64,000 nucleotides of DNA. Source: Alentia gelatinosa. Its lineage: Eukaryota; Annelida; Polychaeta; Phyllodocida; Polynoidae. Of the stretch, positions 35,501 through 46,198 are shown in pieces. The stretch lies in contig OX465579.1 in assembly GCA_950022655.1 (NCBI GenBank), forward strand, positions 81,862,515 to 81,926,514, read 5' to 3'. A program made the translations under genes and the position numbers. How positions within the stretch are numbered: position 1 is the first letter of the stretch; each line of letters starts with the position of its first letter. Under the pieces are notes generated by a model. It made no database searches, was not told where the DNA came from, and worked only from the letters and a program-made list of their open reading frames with translations.

Positions 35501-38500
35501 CTAATAAATTCATAATATAATTTTCACGAGCTCTCTTGATTGTTTGATTACAAATATTTCTCTGTACTCTAGCAGATTTACGGTCAACTTCATTACCAGA
35601 TAACTTTGCCTTCTTCAGTGCTTTATTCTTGTCTTTTATTATCTCCAAAAGCTCTCTTGTGATCCAAGGTTGCTTTGAGTCACTTACAGTAAATTCCCTA
35701 AACTTACATTTCCGATCTAAATATCCATTTATTGCGCTCACTATAAACTCCCATTTCTTTTCTACTGAGCCTAGTCTGTAGAAATCTTCCCAATTTATAT
35801 TATCTAAGTGTTATTTTAGCTCGGATTTATCATATTTTAAATAGGATCTTCCTTGCATTTTTTTTGTTTTCCCCTTGATTTGTATATGTTTTAGATTTAA
35901 AAATATGGTTTGATGATCGCTAAAAGCTTGGGATAATACTCCTGACATTATAATATTTGAGCTATTTGTGAAAATTAGGTCTATTATGGAGCTGTTTTTG
36001 GAGATTCTTGTTATGTCACTTATTAGTTGGAGGCAGCCTAGCTGTCTCATTTCTTCTAAGAATTCTACGGTATCTGGTAGTGGTTTAAGGACATTTAGGT
36101 TAAAATCCCCCAGTACAACCATTTCAGAGTCTTCATCCTCCAGAATCTCATTTATAATGTTCAATAATATATCCATACCTACCCTGGGGTTTCCTTCAGT
36201 GGGTCTATATATGTTTAAAAGATTAATATTTTTTGTGTTTACTCTCTTGATTTTTACAATTTGGGCTTCAAGTTGTTTTGAGCTAATATTCAGATGTTTA
36301 TAGTGCATTTGGTCAACATTGAGGTTGTTTCTGAAATACATAGCCACACCACCACCGATCTTAGGTTTTAAATCCAATTCTTTTCTTTTCCATTCTCTAT
36401 CAAGTCTTAACATTTCATAACCGTTTAGTTGGTAATCACACAAATCATCATTACTCGTCAACCAACTTTCAGAGACCGTCATAACATCAAACAATCTGTT
36501 CTCTTGTTCTACCGTAAATGCATCAAAATTTGCCCTAAGGCTGCGCAGATTTGAATGTGACACTAAAAATCCCTTTACATCTAATAAGTCAGTTACCCCA
36601 TAGTAGCCACTTTCGTCACTTGATATCATCATTGATATCTAGATCACTTAACCCTTTGTTTGGGGTAGTCTCATTTATGTACTTTGCGAACCAAAACCAT
36701 ATTAATGATACACTTATGGCCATGTGTCTGACTGCAACCACTGTAACAATTAACAAGTTCAAAATGTGACAGCAAACGCAGTGGGTATGCAATAAATAAT
36801 AACGTAATAATAACGAAATAACATAGAAAAAAACAATGAAAAAGACAAGTCAATGACATGATGACCTCGGTACCTAACACCATCATCATGTCAAGACGAT
36901 CTTAGTCTAAGAGGAAAGAAAATACAATAAACTTTTACCTGGGAGGGGGGGGTCTCGTCATGTTGTAAGTCGGTCGCAAGTAGCACTTTTAATCTCATAA
37001 ATTAACCTACATGGGGAGGGGAGACTTTTGGGAGCCGCAGCTACGTTGCCAGTTATGTGTCACAAGAGGCAATTTCACAGCTTAGCCCACAGATTTATTA
37101 CTACATAGATTTAAGTAGTAAAGCAAAATTTATGGGTTTGGGAAAGAAAATTATAGCACAGGGGGGCCCTAAGTTGGCGGTTATGTATCACAAGCACCAA
37201 CCATGAGGCGAGTCCTGGCTAGTTCTCATGAGTAATAATGTTAAGTTATATTAGACGTTTCTAGTTTCTAGTTTACCAGTCCAGATTTAATACCGGCAAG
37301 TTTCTTGCGAAGACTCTCAGCAGATCAGTAGCCCATAGATTAATCAACTCTTGGTTAGGATGTATCCCATCCTTTGCAACAAATTTGTAGTAGTGTTTGT
37401 ACTTTCCTCGTCGCCATTTATGGGAGTGACTTGCTAGCCATGGTGTCTGCAGGTTGGCATCGGCATTTAACTCCAATAAGAAAGAGTTAAAACTTAGAAT
37501 TGCTTGTGTAGCAATGTTTTGTTGATCTTCCGTAGTACCTTGGACACAGCGATTTAGCAGGGGAGCAATCAGAGGACAAATTAAGAATTTGCCATCTGGG
37601 TGTAAGTCCTGAAGCCATTGAATACCCACTTCCGCATACGTGATTAGATGTAGAGCTAAATCCGCTTCAGATTTCCATTCAAATCTTATCTGCGAAATTC
37701 TTTTTTCCCTGTCAACTAGTACCTTGGATGTAACATTACAAGCCCCACCCATAATATAAACCACCGATTTGGGACTATATATTAAATGCCGATGAGTTAA
37801 CACAATCAACTCCTGAAGAGTTGCACCTGGAAAAGTAAACACGTTAAATATTAGTGCCGAGTGATTGTTCTTGGCTATGGCTTCATACAGCCATTTTGTT
37901 CTGGAATCACCGATTACAACGTTCTTTGCACCCAGTATCCAGTTTCTTGTTAGAAAACGCTCCAGTTTTAAAAGATTAGCATCAAGTTTAGTGGGAAACT
38001 CCAATTCAGTCCCTCTCACTCCTCCACGACGATTCATGATTGTTCTGTTATGAATAAGCAACACTCACTCCTTAGCAGCTGACAGCATGGTCCTGACTTC
38101 GGCAAGCAACTCACCTAGTTTGTTACTTTTAACGTTTTCCTGGTTGATCATCTCTTTTTGCCCGAGGTGGAAGCCGCAACCCCACGTCAGGTTTGACGTG
38201 GCTTCGTACAAGTGGTTTTCACCCGTACTCAGTAGGCTTGTTTTCAGCTCGTCATTTTGTAGAAATTTCTCCAGGAGAATCGCTTTCATGACCTTAAACC
38301 TCATCGTATCCCATTCTGGTGGTGTTTTCAGTCCTTTAGCTTGCTTCAGGTTTGTTAGAGCGTCATTTACTTTGGCTATCTCCGTGGCGAGTTTGTCATC
38401 ATTCGCAGCTCTAGCGGCTGTCACTTGGTAGCACTGCTCCGCTGAACTGTATACGTTCTCCTCGTAGTAGAACTTACAGGGATACAGGTTCGAGAACTTG

Positions 38501-41500
38501 GCGTGTTCGCTCTGGAATGCGATACCGTCTTGCGTGGTGATCGTTTTAATATCCTGTATTGATAAACCCTGCGGTAGCTGGCCAATTTTGTCGTATGAGT
38601 ACACCGTACCTTCAAGCTTGAGTGTCAGGCCTCTGACAAAGCACTTGAGTTTTTTCGCCTTAGCCACAGCTTGTATTGCTCTGAGATCCCTCTGTTTGCT
38701 TAACTCCTCTGGATTCAAATCATCACTGAGCGATATCTTCCTCCAACGTGGAAGCATTTGAAGCCTATGAATATTCTGGAATATGCCTGCCTTTGTGCTT
38801 GTTGACACAAATCGGACCACAATAGATCCGTCCTTCTTGAAGTGATGTCGGGTCGGCCACGGCGGTACACAGACTCGACTTGCCCCAAGGCTGAGTCTAT
38901 TCTTAGATCGTTTAGTAACTGGTCGACATGGTCTCTCAGGTTTTCTCCCTCTTTTTCTTGTATACCGTCGATGACCAATACCTTTCTATTTGCTTCCCCG
39001 GTAAGCCGATCCACTTTCTCTGAGATGGTAAGCATATTTCGTGCTTGATTTAAGATATCCTCACTACTTTCCGCAACCGTAGCATCTGTGTCCTCTACAC
39101 TTTGTTTCAAGTCCTTGACTGTGTCAGTCAGTGTTTTCATGTTTGATGATATAGAGTCAAGAATTCCAGCTGTTTTGTTTTGTTGTGTTTCAGACGCTGC
39201 ACATCGATCTTGTATGCTATCAAGTAACTTTGACGTTCTGTGAGTTAGCTCTTCTTGCTTCGTTAAGCGATCTTTGATTTCATTTAACTTAGCCACAATA
39301 TCTTCGTGTGTTGAGGCTGTTGTCAGTCTAGGGCCATGTGCTTTTCTGGTGGGCGATAATGCGGGCTCCGCCGTTTTTCTCTCCACGCTTGAGTCCGAAT
39401 CAACTTTATTGTCACTCCGTGCTTTGCGCGTATCTTTTTTGTGCTTATTCTTCATGTCTGCAGTAGCCATGTATAATTTCAGCAATGATATTCCAGTAGA
39501 GTAGTTGCTACGATTCCCTTGGCAGAAGTTATTCCAAGATTTGATACGGAGACCCACCGCACACCCGTCACCACGTTGCCATCGTTGCCATCGTTATAAT
39601 CGCTATTAGTGTATGAGGTGTATATTATCCTAATTTCTCAACATAGAAAATGTGATTACTCGTTGATTCTAAGCATTGCTTTTCTTTGTGGTAGGGTGAT
39701 GAATAACACTGTGGTCCAAACATTGTACATGTATGCATACACACGACAAGGAGTATTGTTTAGGCTTTTTCATTGGCAGGCAGGACTTCTATTTCCTGTC
39801 TACTATGTAAATGTCTACTATGGTGCCGTTGAGAGGAACAACGAACGGAATATTAGGCATTGAAACGGGTCCCTGATACTTGGGAAAATGTCATGGATAC
39901 AGTTTGCATTACTAAATATGTAAATTGCTGATATACAAAGGGACATACCGGTACAACATTCGCTTCCTCACGTTGTATGTAGGCAGCTGCATCTCTATGT
40001 ATGTACACACACAGTAGAATACCAACGATGATCACCACAACAGAGCTCATGACGATGAGGATGCCTGCTGTACTGGTCCTGAGAAAAGATAGGATAAACT
40101 TGGCTTCTTGTATGTCATTATTGCAGGGATAACAATATATTTTGCTTTTAGTAGTATGCAGATACATGTACATATGGAAAGAAATTTATCTATATTATAG
40201 GTAATACACATACATATATGAATAGAAATCTAATCATAAGGCAACTTCAGTCAGTACTGTTTTACTTGTGTTGTGACCATTGCCCGAACCTGCCTACCTA
40301 GGGGATGTCCATTAGTCATATGTTCCACCAACTAGGCGAAATTGCTGAACACCCAACTACAGTGCGTTTGGCATCAAATCTGGCCTGTAGCAGGCAATGA
40401 CCTGGGCTGTGGAACACCTCGACAGCTGCCTCTACCCTCGCCTGCCAGTTGGCGGGTGCTTAAATTGAGCACCGGCCGCTGGTTGAGGAGCGTCGGCCAT
40501 GGTCAGCCTGCACTGCAAGCCACCAGCTGGCTCAAATGATCGCTCTTCCACCATCTAGAGTGTGCCCTTGGCATCATAGCCGGCCTCAAGGCACCTCAAA
40601 TATTTGCATATTCTTGCTGGCCTGCTGTTATGGCTCCCAGCCAGCACAAACTGATTTATTAGTTTTTGTCGGCTCTGAGCCACAGTCGCCCAGTAGGTTT
40701 GCGAGTACAGCTCCGGTGTTCTACCCCGCCTCCACCACAACGAATGTGGTCAAAAACTCCAGGTGATACCCAGGAACCTCTAACCCGTGATCAAAGGCCA
40801 AAAGTTTCGGTAGTTTGGGGAAAATTTTAGAACCATAGGGAGCAATACACATTCCTAACGTTGATGGATTACCTTCATTGTTAACCCCAGTATTCAGCGG
40901 AAATGAACAGGGAACTCGCCTATAACGGCATTTATGGCCAAAGTCCAACAGACAGTTTGACAGTCTGCTGAGCGCCCCTGCACCTGGCAGGCACAAGCCG
41001 CTCGCTAGGTTTGTGTAAAGGTGGAGTGTAGTCATCGGCTGGCTAGAATAAGGTCGGTTGGTGGAAGAGCATGGTAAAGATTGGCCTCTTTGGTCAACAA
41101 AGCAGGAGGCGCTGGCCAGGAGTTTCGGCTGAGGGGCCAACCTAGCGTAGAAATAATGCCTAGTAGGTGGAACATACCCTTTAAATGATATCAGGCTACT
41201 TTTCATAATTTTTGATCCCCCCCCCCCTCATGCGCTGCTCACATTCCAACCTGCCTACCCACCAGCCTACTTACATTCCAACCTGCCTACCAACCAGCCT
41301 ACTTACATTCCAACCTGCCTACCCACCAGCCTACTTACATTCCAACCTGCCTACCCACCAGCCTAATTACATTCCAACCTGCCTACCCACCAGCCTATTT
41401 ACATTCCAACCTGCCTACCCACGAGTCTCTTATATTCCAACCTACCTACCAATCAAACTGCTCACATTCCAATCTACATACCTGCTTAAATAGCTTATGC

Positions 41501-41834
41501 AATGCATTGCAACTATTTAAGAAATTTGCGTATGCATGCATAATGAAAATCAGGCCCTAATCCCCCCCCCCCCCCCCCCCCTACTCTTGTACCATCTGGT
41601 CTGACCCCCCACCCGCTTGCTGCGTACATACTTTATGTGTGGCCCCTATGTAACATAAGCAAGTCAGTTTAGAGGACATTCTAAAAAGTATATATGTACT
41701 CACGATGATTCTGATATACCAATAAACGCGATGCCCATTGGTAAGAACATGGGAGCTATGATCAATAAGATGAGAGCACAAGTCGATTTACACCGGGAAC
41801 GCCGCATGGCTGTCATAGTGGTTGACTGCTGCAT
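32584..41834 (-). CDS. Gene B: two-membrane-segment protein with C-terminal PPSY motif (146 aa)
   Basis: Coding exons: 41834-41704 (ACCATG start to TC|GTGAGT), 40078-39949 (TTCTCAG| to CCG|GTATGT), 33097-32985 (ATACAG| to GG|GTATGA) and 32650-32584 (TTTCAG| to TAA). Lengths 131+130+113+67 give 147 codons with every phase closed. The protein has a basic N-terminus (MRRSRCK), membrane segments at about residues 20-40 and 48-70, a 7-residue Ser/Thr loop, EEANVVPGQPLVSGRAPPG...GYH, and ends DNPPSYAEATYKDPC. PPxY motifs bind WW domains, for example in NEDD4-family ubiquitin ligases; a role as a membrane adaptor is inference. In-frame stops upstream of the ATG support this start. Introns 2 and 3 carry a TIR element and a LINE. 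No named orthologue was recognised. Confidence 0.85.
33743..35741 (-). pseudogene. Non-LTR retrotransposon reverse transcriptase, frameshifted
   Basis: RT is in 34386-35741 with TIVPLPKSGD, YGINTRTF, IDLKKAFDTVNH, GVPQGSILGPLLFLIYIND and the catalytic YADD (residues 396-399). A one-base frameshift near 34390 moves the C-terminal region into another frame. That region continues through FNYLGIQL and a typical CR1/jockey-type tail (YFDYGDVLY... LQILQNKCLK) to 33743. The upstream endonuclease is in the same frame as the RT but separated by a TAA at 35811-35813. No RNase H domain is seen. Confidence 0.92.
35811..36632 (-). CDS. AP-type endonuclease domain of the non-LTR element (273 aa)
   Basis: Recognisable exonuclease-endonuclease-phosphatase fold motifs are SESWL, GGGVAMYFRNN, VVLGDFNLN (metal-binding Asp and Asn) and, near the C-terminus, AFSDHQTIF (catalytic Asp-His). 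The domain nicks target DNA to prime reverse transcription. It begins at an ATG at 36632, preceded by 640 bp without a coding domain, and ends at a TAA that is in frame with the downstream RT, so the stop is probably a mutation within one ORF2. Confidence 0.92.
   Translation of the reverse strand: MMISSDESGYYGVTDLLDVKGFLVSHSNLRSLRANFDAFTVEQENRLFDVMTVSESWLTSNDDLCDYQLNGYEMLRLDREWKRKELDLKPKIGGGVAMYFRNNLNVDQMHYKHLNISSKQLEAQIVKIKRVNTKNINLLNIYRPTEGNPRVGMDILLNIINEILEDEDSEMVVLGDFNLNVLKPLPDTVEFLEEMRQLGCLQLISDITRISKNSSIIDLIFTNSSNIIMSGVLSQAFSDHQTIFLNLKHIQIKGKTKKMQGRSYLKYDKSELK
37273..38037 (-). CDS. SGNH-type esterase ORF in the retrotransposon
   Basis: Starting from ATG at 38037 (MNRRGG), the ORF has the SGNH hydrolase blocks. 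Counting from 38064, these are VVIGDSRTKW (GDS, Ser54 as nucleophile), FPGATLQEL (Gly), MGGACN (Asn110) and KDGIHPN (Asp232-x-x-His235). Such esterase domains occur in ORF1 of CR1/L2-type LINEs, where a lipid or membrane role has been proposed. Here the esterase follows the NADAR part in the same frame across an in-frame TGA, so it could be a separate ORF or part of a once longer ORF1. All four catalytic blocks are present, so activity is possible. Confidence 0.85.
   Translation of the reverse strand: MNRRGGVRGTELEFPTKLDANLLKLERFLTRNWILGAKNVVIGDSRTKWLYEAIAKNNHSALIFNVFTFPGATLQELIVLTHRHLIYSPKSVVYIMGGACNVTSKVLVDREKRISQIRFEWKSEADLALHLITYAEVGIQWLQDLHPDGKFLICPLIAPLLNRCVQGTTEDQQNIATQAILSFNSFLLELNADANLQTPWLASHSHKWRRGKYKHYYKFVAKDGIHPNQELINLWATDLLRVFARNLPVLNLDW
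38065..39470 (-). pseudogene. ORF1: coiled coil, RRM-like region and NADAR (YbiA-like) domain, one frameshift
   Basis: From ATG at 39470 (MATADMKNK) a Lys-rich segment leads to a heptad-patterned coiled coil (about 39310-39010) and an L1-ORF1-like RRM (KVLVIDGIQEKEGENL...). A one-base frameshift at about 38845 moves the frame. In the new frame VRFVSTSTKAGIF... ISLSDDLNPEEL completes the RRM and C-terminal domain. A NADAR domain follows at about 38520-38068: KFSNLYPC, YSSAEQCYQ, PPEWDTMRFKVMKAILLEKF, LLSTGENHLYEAT, WGCG, and the NKLGELLAEVR end. NADAR proteins (YbiA family) act on ADP-ribose-linked nucleotides and intermediates. Two usually conserved positions look changed (the His of the SEHY-type motif is Gln; no Asp directly precedes the WG). 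Such a domain is not a standard LINE ORF1 part. Confidence 0.85.
40317..41177. mobile_element. Non-autonomous element with TATGTTCCACC termini (about 860 bp)
   Basis: CATATGTTCCACCAACTAGGC at the left pairs with GCCTAGTAGGTGGAACATA at the right. The interior is GC-richer with partial inverted repeats (CTGGCCTGTAGCAGGC, TGCCTGCCAGTTGGC). It has no coding domain and lies in intron 2 of gene B. Superfamily is not assigned. Confidence 0.65.
41242..41480 (+). repeat. 32-bp minisatellite, about 7 copies
   Basis: The unit CATTCCAACCTGCCTACCC plus ACCAGCCTACTTA starts at 41242, 41274, 41306, 41338 and onward, degenerating toward 41480. A C-homopolymer follows at about 41562-41581. It lies in intron 2 of gene B. 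The open frame across it is a by-product of the repeat. Confidence 0.92.
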
Positions 41835-42508
41835 GGTAGGATCTGAATCAGAGAATAAGGTAGCAGATTTTGTTTTAATTGTCTATACACTGCGTCTTGT
41901 GTTATATAAATGTGTTTTATAAGTATATCACATGGGTGTTAAGTTCAGAGAGAGGTCTACTAGTGCCTTCAGTGCACCCCAATATCATGATACTATACAC
42001 ACAATGATACTATACACTTTCAAATCAGTGAAATTCCTGGGTAGGATACAAAACAATATGCTATGCAGCCACCACGCTACAGAAACTACGCTCCGGAAAT
42101 TGGAGATAATTTTGTACTCCAAGTCAATTTGAACCCATGAAAAGAAGTCAACATGGCATAGTGTCCGCCAATCATACAGCGCGAAATGAAGCGTGCTGGT
42201 GATGTCAGACCGTTGTATATTCGATGTATGTGCAGGGCATGACAGAAAAAATAAATTAGGAAATTAGCACCAGCGTCCATATGGCTGGAAAATTGCATAC
42301 AAAAACATAGAAATTCAACTATACATACTATAAATCAAGTTACATGTTTTCAAGGGTTTCAAATCGATAAATGGCAATACACCCTTTAAAAGTATCAAAT
42401 GTTTTTGTATGACATTAATAGAAAAGAATGGATGTAAGCAATAGCATTATTTGTCACATATAACTGGTGTCTACAATTTCACACATGCTGTATTATTGTA
42501 GTATTTAC

Positions 42509-42605
42509 CTTTTCAAGGAGGCCCGGTGATACTGAAGAAATACTCTTTGATTGTTGAGGCTCATCAAATCCTGAAGAATGTGTAGAGATAGTATTGTTGA
42601 CCGTA
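42509..42605 (-). other. Upstream 5' exon of gene B (probably non-coding)
   Basis: The segment ending at donor AAAAG|GTAAAT (42509) is conserved with 58162-58262 upstream of gene C (ACACATTC(T/C)TCAGGA/AT, GATGAGCCTCAAC). When joined to the ATG exon, the frame of the ATG has a TGA just before the junction in both paralogues, so the exon is most likely 5' UTR. The 5' boundary is uncertain. Confidence 0.6.
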
Positions 42606-44051
42606 TCTTTATTATGTTTAAAATTATATACATTTATATTGGATGATTATTCTCTTCAAGTGATCAAAAATCCATACACGTATGTTATCGTATCAATGTT
42701 CTTCAGTATTTGTTTGTGTCAATGCAATATTAAGAATTCACTGCTTCGGTGTTCATTTCAATCGCGTATTCCACTGCCAAACGCCGTAGGTAGACAGTGA
42801 TCTCAGTTACTATCTTTTGTTTCTTCGTTTAATTTTACTGGTTAGGTCGACCTTGATAGGTCATTTACAGACTTCCTCAGTGTTCAGCTTTTCCTAACGG
42901 ATTTTACACCACTGGTGTGATGATCAAATCCATGAGTCTGTTTTTTCCTTGTTATTGAGGCATGATGCATTCTATCTGATCTTCCATAAAATGTAATATA
43001 CCCCACACTTTGGTAGCCTATAGTTAAATGGTAAATATGATCAGAAATCTCACCCCGACACATTTAGCAAGGTGAGAGGATGGTATGGATATGGTATGAG
43101 AAGAATTGGCCACCTACCAGTGACTTCAAGGACATGACAATTACACCTCCTAATATCATATGTTCCAGAGACTCTAATTGCTAAGGTAATAAAGAAGTAA
43201 ACATAAGCACATAAGGTCTGTAAGTCGAAGATATTTCTCTGTCGTGTAAGGTCAATTAAGAATGTCACGCAATATGATGGAAAAGTTGAATTGTTTTATT
43301 TGTAAAAGCCCATTTGTATACACCAGTAAATATCAAGTGATAACAAGTCAATAAAAGAATGGTTTGAATGATGAGGCTATCATACAATAGTACTCTGCAG
43401 GAATCCAATTTGAGGGAAACATGGTTTGCAACTCAGTTGGTAGGGCCTACATAACATAGGATCGGTAATTCCCATCCATCAAATTTGGCATATGAGTATC
43501 AAACTCATAGCAGACAAATATGTAAGTTATACCTGGGTTTTTTTTCATTCAGGACGATTCGCTTACATGAGTGGCAGTCTGCCGCCTTTTTATTACATGG
43601 CGTCGTGTTCTACACTACAGTTTGTGTGATTCTAATCATAAATACCTCGTGTATGAATACACTATATAAGAGAGGAACAATACAATACACTGCATGAGAT
43701 ATACATGATACTATATTTATGAATTACACATCGAGATACATAAATTCAAGATTTGCTATTAGAAAAGGACTGAGTACAAGAGAGCAAAAGGCGGAAAACA
43801 TTTAGGACTTTCTCAAGTTGCTAGTGCGGCCATCTTAACAGGTCAGGTCATGCAATACACCACTACAAGACGAAGAGAATATATGGGAAGGCCAGAAAAT
43901 ATAGGATGGCCGCTTTTGATAAGCTCAAGGCCCCTTAATATTTTTTAAAGATACTTTTGATTAATTCCTCTTCATCGTTTCTGGAATACCATTCCACAGT
44001 ACATGTGCCCTGTAAAATGGTGCCTGGACATAGGTTATGCGAAATAGTCCA
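42606..44051. other. Intergenic, no supported gene
   Basis: Upstream region of gene B. I see no recognisable coding exon, promoter element or repeat family. Confidence 0.45.
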
Positions 44052-44323
44052 GGGAGGTGTTTTTCAGTAGTGACGATCGCTGGCTGAGATCAGTAAAGAT
44101 CGGAGAACGATTGCGTGACCGTTTGGGTGATCCATGATGGGTAGTGTTTATCAGATGCGGTCGCAGGGAGCCTGAGGTGGTCGCCACTAAAACAGTCGCT
44201 GTCTGAGATCAATGGTGATCATTACCTCTCGAGTATAAGTTTATGGAATCAGAAACTTCTGAAAAACACTTTGCCCTTGAAACGGTCACTATCAAAGATT
44301 GTCGCAACTGAAAAACAGGTCCC
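44052..44323. mobile_element. MITE with GGGACCTGTTTTTCAGT-type ends
   Basis: GGGAGGTGTTTTTCAGTAGTGACGATC at the left (44052) pairs with GATTGTCGCAACTGAAAAACAGGTCCC at the right (ending 44323). The same kind of ends define the larger element at 48037-48871. No coding frame. Confidence 0.75.
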
Positions 44324-45220
44324 AGATGTCTCTGCATTGTCTTGAGGGGAGCATCAAATGTAAATATCAAGTTCAAGAAATCAAATCAACGTCACTCTGC
44401 ATCCACATGATGCTTTGAGATACCACTATTCACATGATTAATTAGCACAGATACAAACTTAACCATACATCAAACAATAATGTGATTTAGTACACTTACA
44501 TGGAAAATACTTATTCAAATTACAAGAGGAAGCAGGGATAGCCTCTTGGACAGCTACCCTTTGAATGAGCTGTAACTGGAGTAAAAGAAACCAACAAGTT
44601 TTGGTGGAAGTTGTTCTCCACGAGTGTGATGCAAACTTAAATGAACGAGGCAATAGCCAAGTGAATATCATGTGGCATTTAAACGAGTTAGAGAACATAA
44701 ACTCTGACCAGTTCCTTTCTGTATTTATCTCACCCCTTTACACAATAAAATAAGGGACGGGACACATGATATAGACCATGGAGAACAGACTGCAATACTA
44801 AAGGGGGTGTTCCACTGGACCGACGGTAGCCGATTCCGTAGCCAGAAAATCGCCGATTATTATCGGATGCCATAGAATTTCTCAAATCTTTGAAAATGGT
44901 CATTTATTAAACTATTATTATCAGAATTAAATGAATTACAATACGTGAGCTTCCTCTTAAGGGTCCAGGAACAATTGATCGGGTGAGAAATCGGCCTGGT
45001 GGATCCACCCCTTAATACTCGCATGGAGAACGAGTTCTCAATGTTAAGCCCATGGGACAAAAATACTATAGGTGAGATAAATGCTGTCGCAACGGACTGA
45101 CGTTCATTATGTGGCTATGAAAGTAAGTTGCTCTCATATCAAGCAGTCATGAATTGTGATTTCGACTGTGCCAGTATTCCCTAGGATTGTTTGGGGTATC
45201 ATCTTAAAGGGATCAGCCTA
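44324..45220. other. Intergenic, no supported gene
   Basis: No conserved domain, splice-consistent exon or clear repeat was recognised. Confidence 0.45.
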
Positions 45221-45843
45221 GGGCCAATCGCACAACTTGGGCGTATGCACGCAAGGCCCGTTTACGCAGAAAACAATTGCACAACTAGGCTACGCATGTT
45301 GCGTTGAAACAGTTACGGTAGGAGTCCTCTACGTACGTAACCCTGCTTTCATGGGGAAATCAGTAGCACATGTTACGTATTGTACGTAGGTGACCTACAT
45401 ATTCACGTACATAACACATTTCGTAGGGTACATGTATGTACGATGATTTCTGGTTGAGTTTAATACGAGGTGCGCAGGGTTATGCCAGAGGCAGCCATCA
45501 TGTTGTCAACATATGATATATAGAAAATTATTCGCACCAGGGTTCTATGAAGAATAAACGATTGTAAACTTAAAAACAGGAAAATACTATCGGCTCGAAG
45601 GATTATTGGGAGTAATAAGTCTGTATGAACAGGCTGAAGTTGAAACATTGATCGGGTAGAGCAGAAAAAGCCCAAGGGATTGCAACTGCTGAATGACATC
45701 ACGCACCCGGAGAAATGCAACGCAATGTGCCTTGACATGCACCTGGCCAGGTTTTACATAGGGCGCATGTATTTAACACGTAAGCTATGTATGCTTTACG
45801 TAGATAAGGGTCAAAAGCACCCATAAGTTGTGCCATTGGCCCC
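45221..45843. mobile_element. MITE-like element with GGGCCAATCGCACAACTTGGG ends
   Basis: The left end GGGCCAATCGCACAACTTGGG (45221) is the imperfect complement of CCCATAAGTTGTGCCATTGGCCC (ending 45843). The subterminal regions are rich in TACGTA motifs. A related segment with GCACAACTTA and TACGTA motifs lies at about 53800-53980. No coding frame. Confidence 0.7.
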
Positions 45844-46198
45844 TGCAAACGACTAAAATCGTGAAAAATGCTGTTTTCTTTTTTTTCTGTGCAATCTGTA
45901 CATGTAATAGTTGAAATAGGATCATTTTCATTAACCAGATATGATTTGAACGTGCCAACTAGAAGAAAACCATCATAAATAAACATCCGAAATGTCCATA
46001 GGCTTAGCATTGCGGAGTTGCTTTGCCAAGTTGGCCGCCCCGACGGCTAGATGGGGGTTCGTAGCGCCACCTACTTCCAGGCTGACTCGGCGAATGAAGT
46101 CAAAGATTTATCAGATCTTATATGAGACTGCATTGTAAGTCTAGTTTTGACTGACTACATGTATACAAAACCCTTTATGCCCATATAAAATATTCGAG

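Larger units (their letters stand above)
33291..39600 (-). mobile_element. CR1/jockey-like non-LTR retrotransposon with NADAR and SGNH domains
   Basis: On the minus strand the order is ORF1 (39470-38065: coiled coil, RRM-like, NADAR), an SGNH-esterase ORF (38037-37273), a 640-bp gap, an APE-type endonuclease (36632-35811), and RT with its C-terminal region (35741-33743). A 3' UTR ends in AATAAAAGAAACTGAT followed by an A-run (plus-strand T-run at 33291-33299). It lies inside intron 3 of gene B in the sense orientation. ORF1 has one frameshift and ORF2 has one stop and one frameshift, so this copy is dead but only mildly decayed. The 5' boundary near 39600 is approximate and no target duplication was identified. 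Esterase-bearing ORF1 is known from CR1/L2-type elements. Confidence 0.9.

Noticed and set aside
41212..41493. Open frame of 93 codons rich in Pro, Thr and Leu
   Set aside because: Created by translation of a 32-bp minisatellite, which shifts frame each unit; not a protein gene.
42509..42605. Upstream conserved exon as protein-coding
   Set aside because: Joined to the ATG exon in the required phase it has an in-frame TGA in both paralogues, so it is better explained as 5' UTR.
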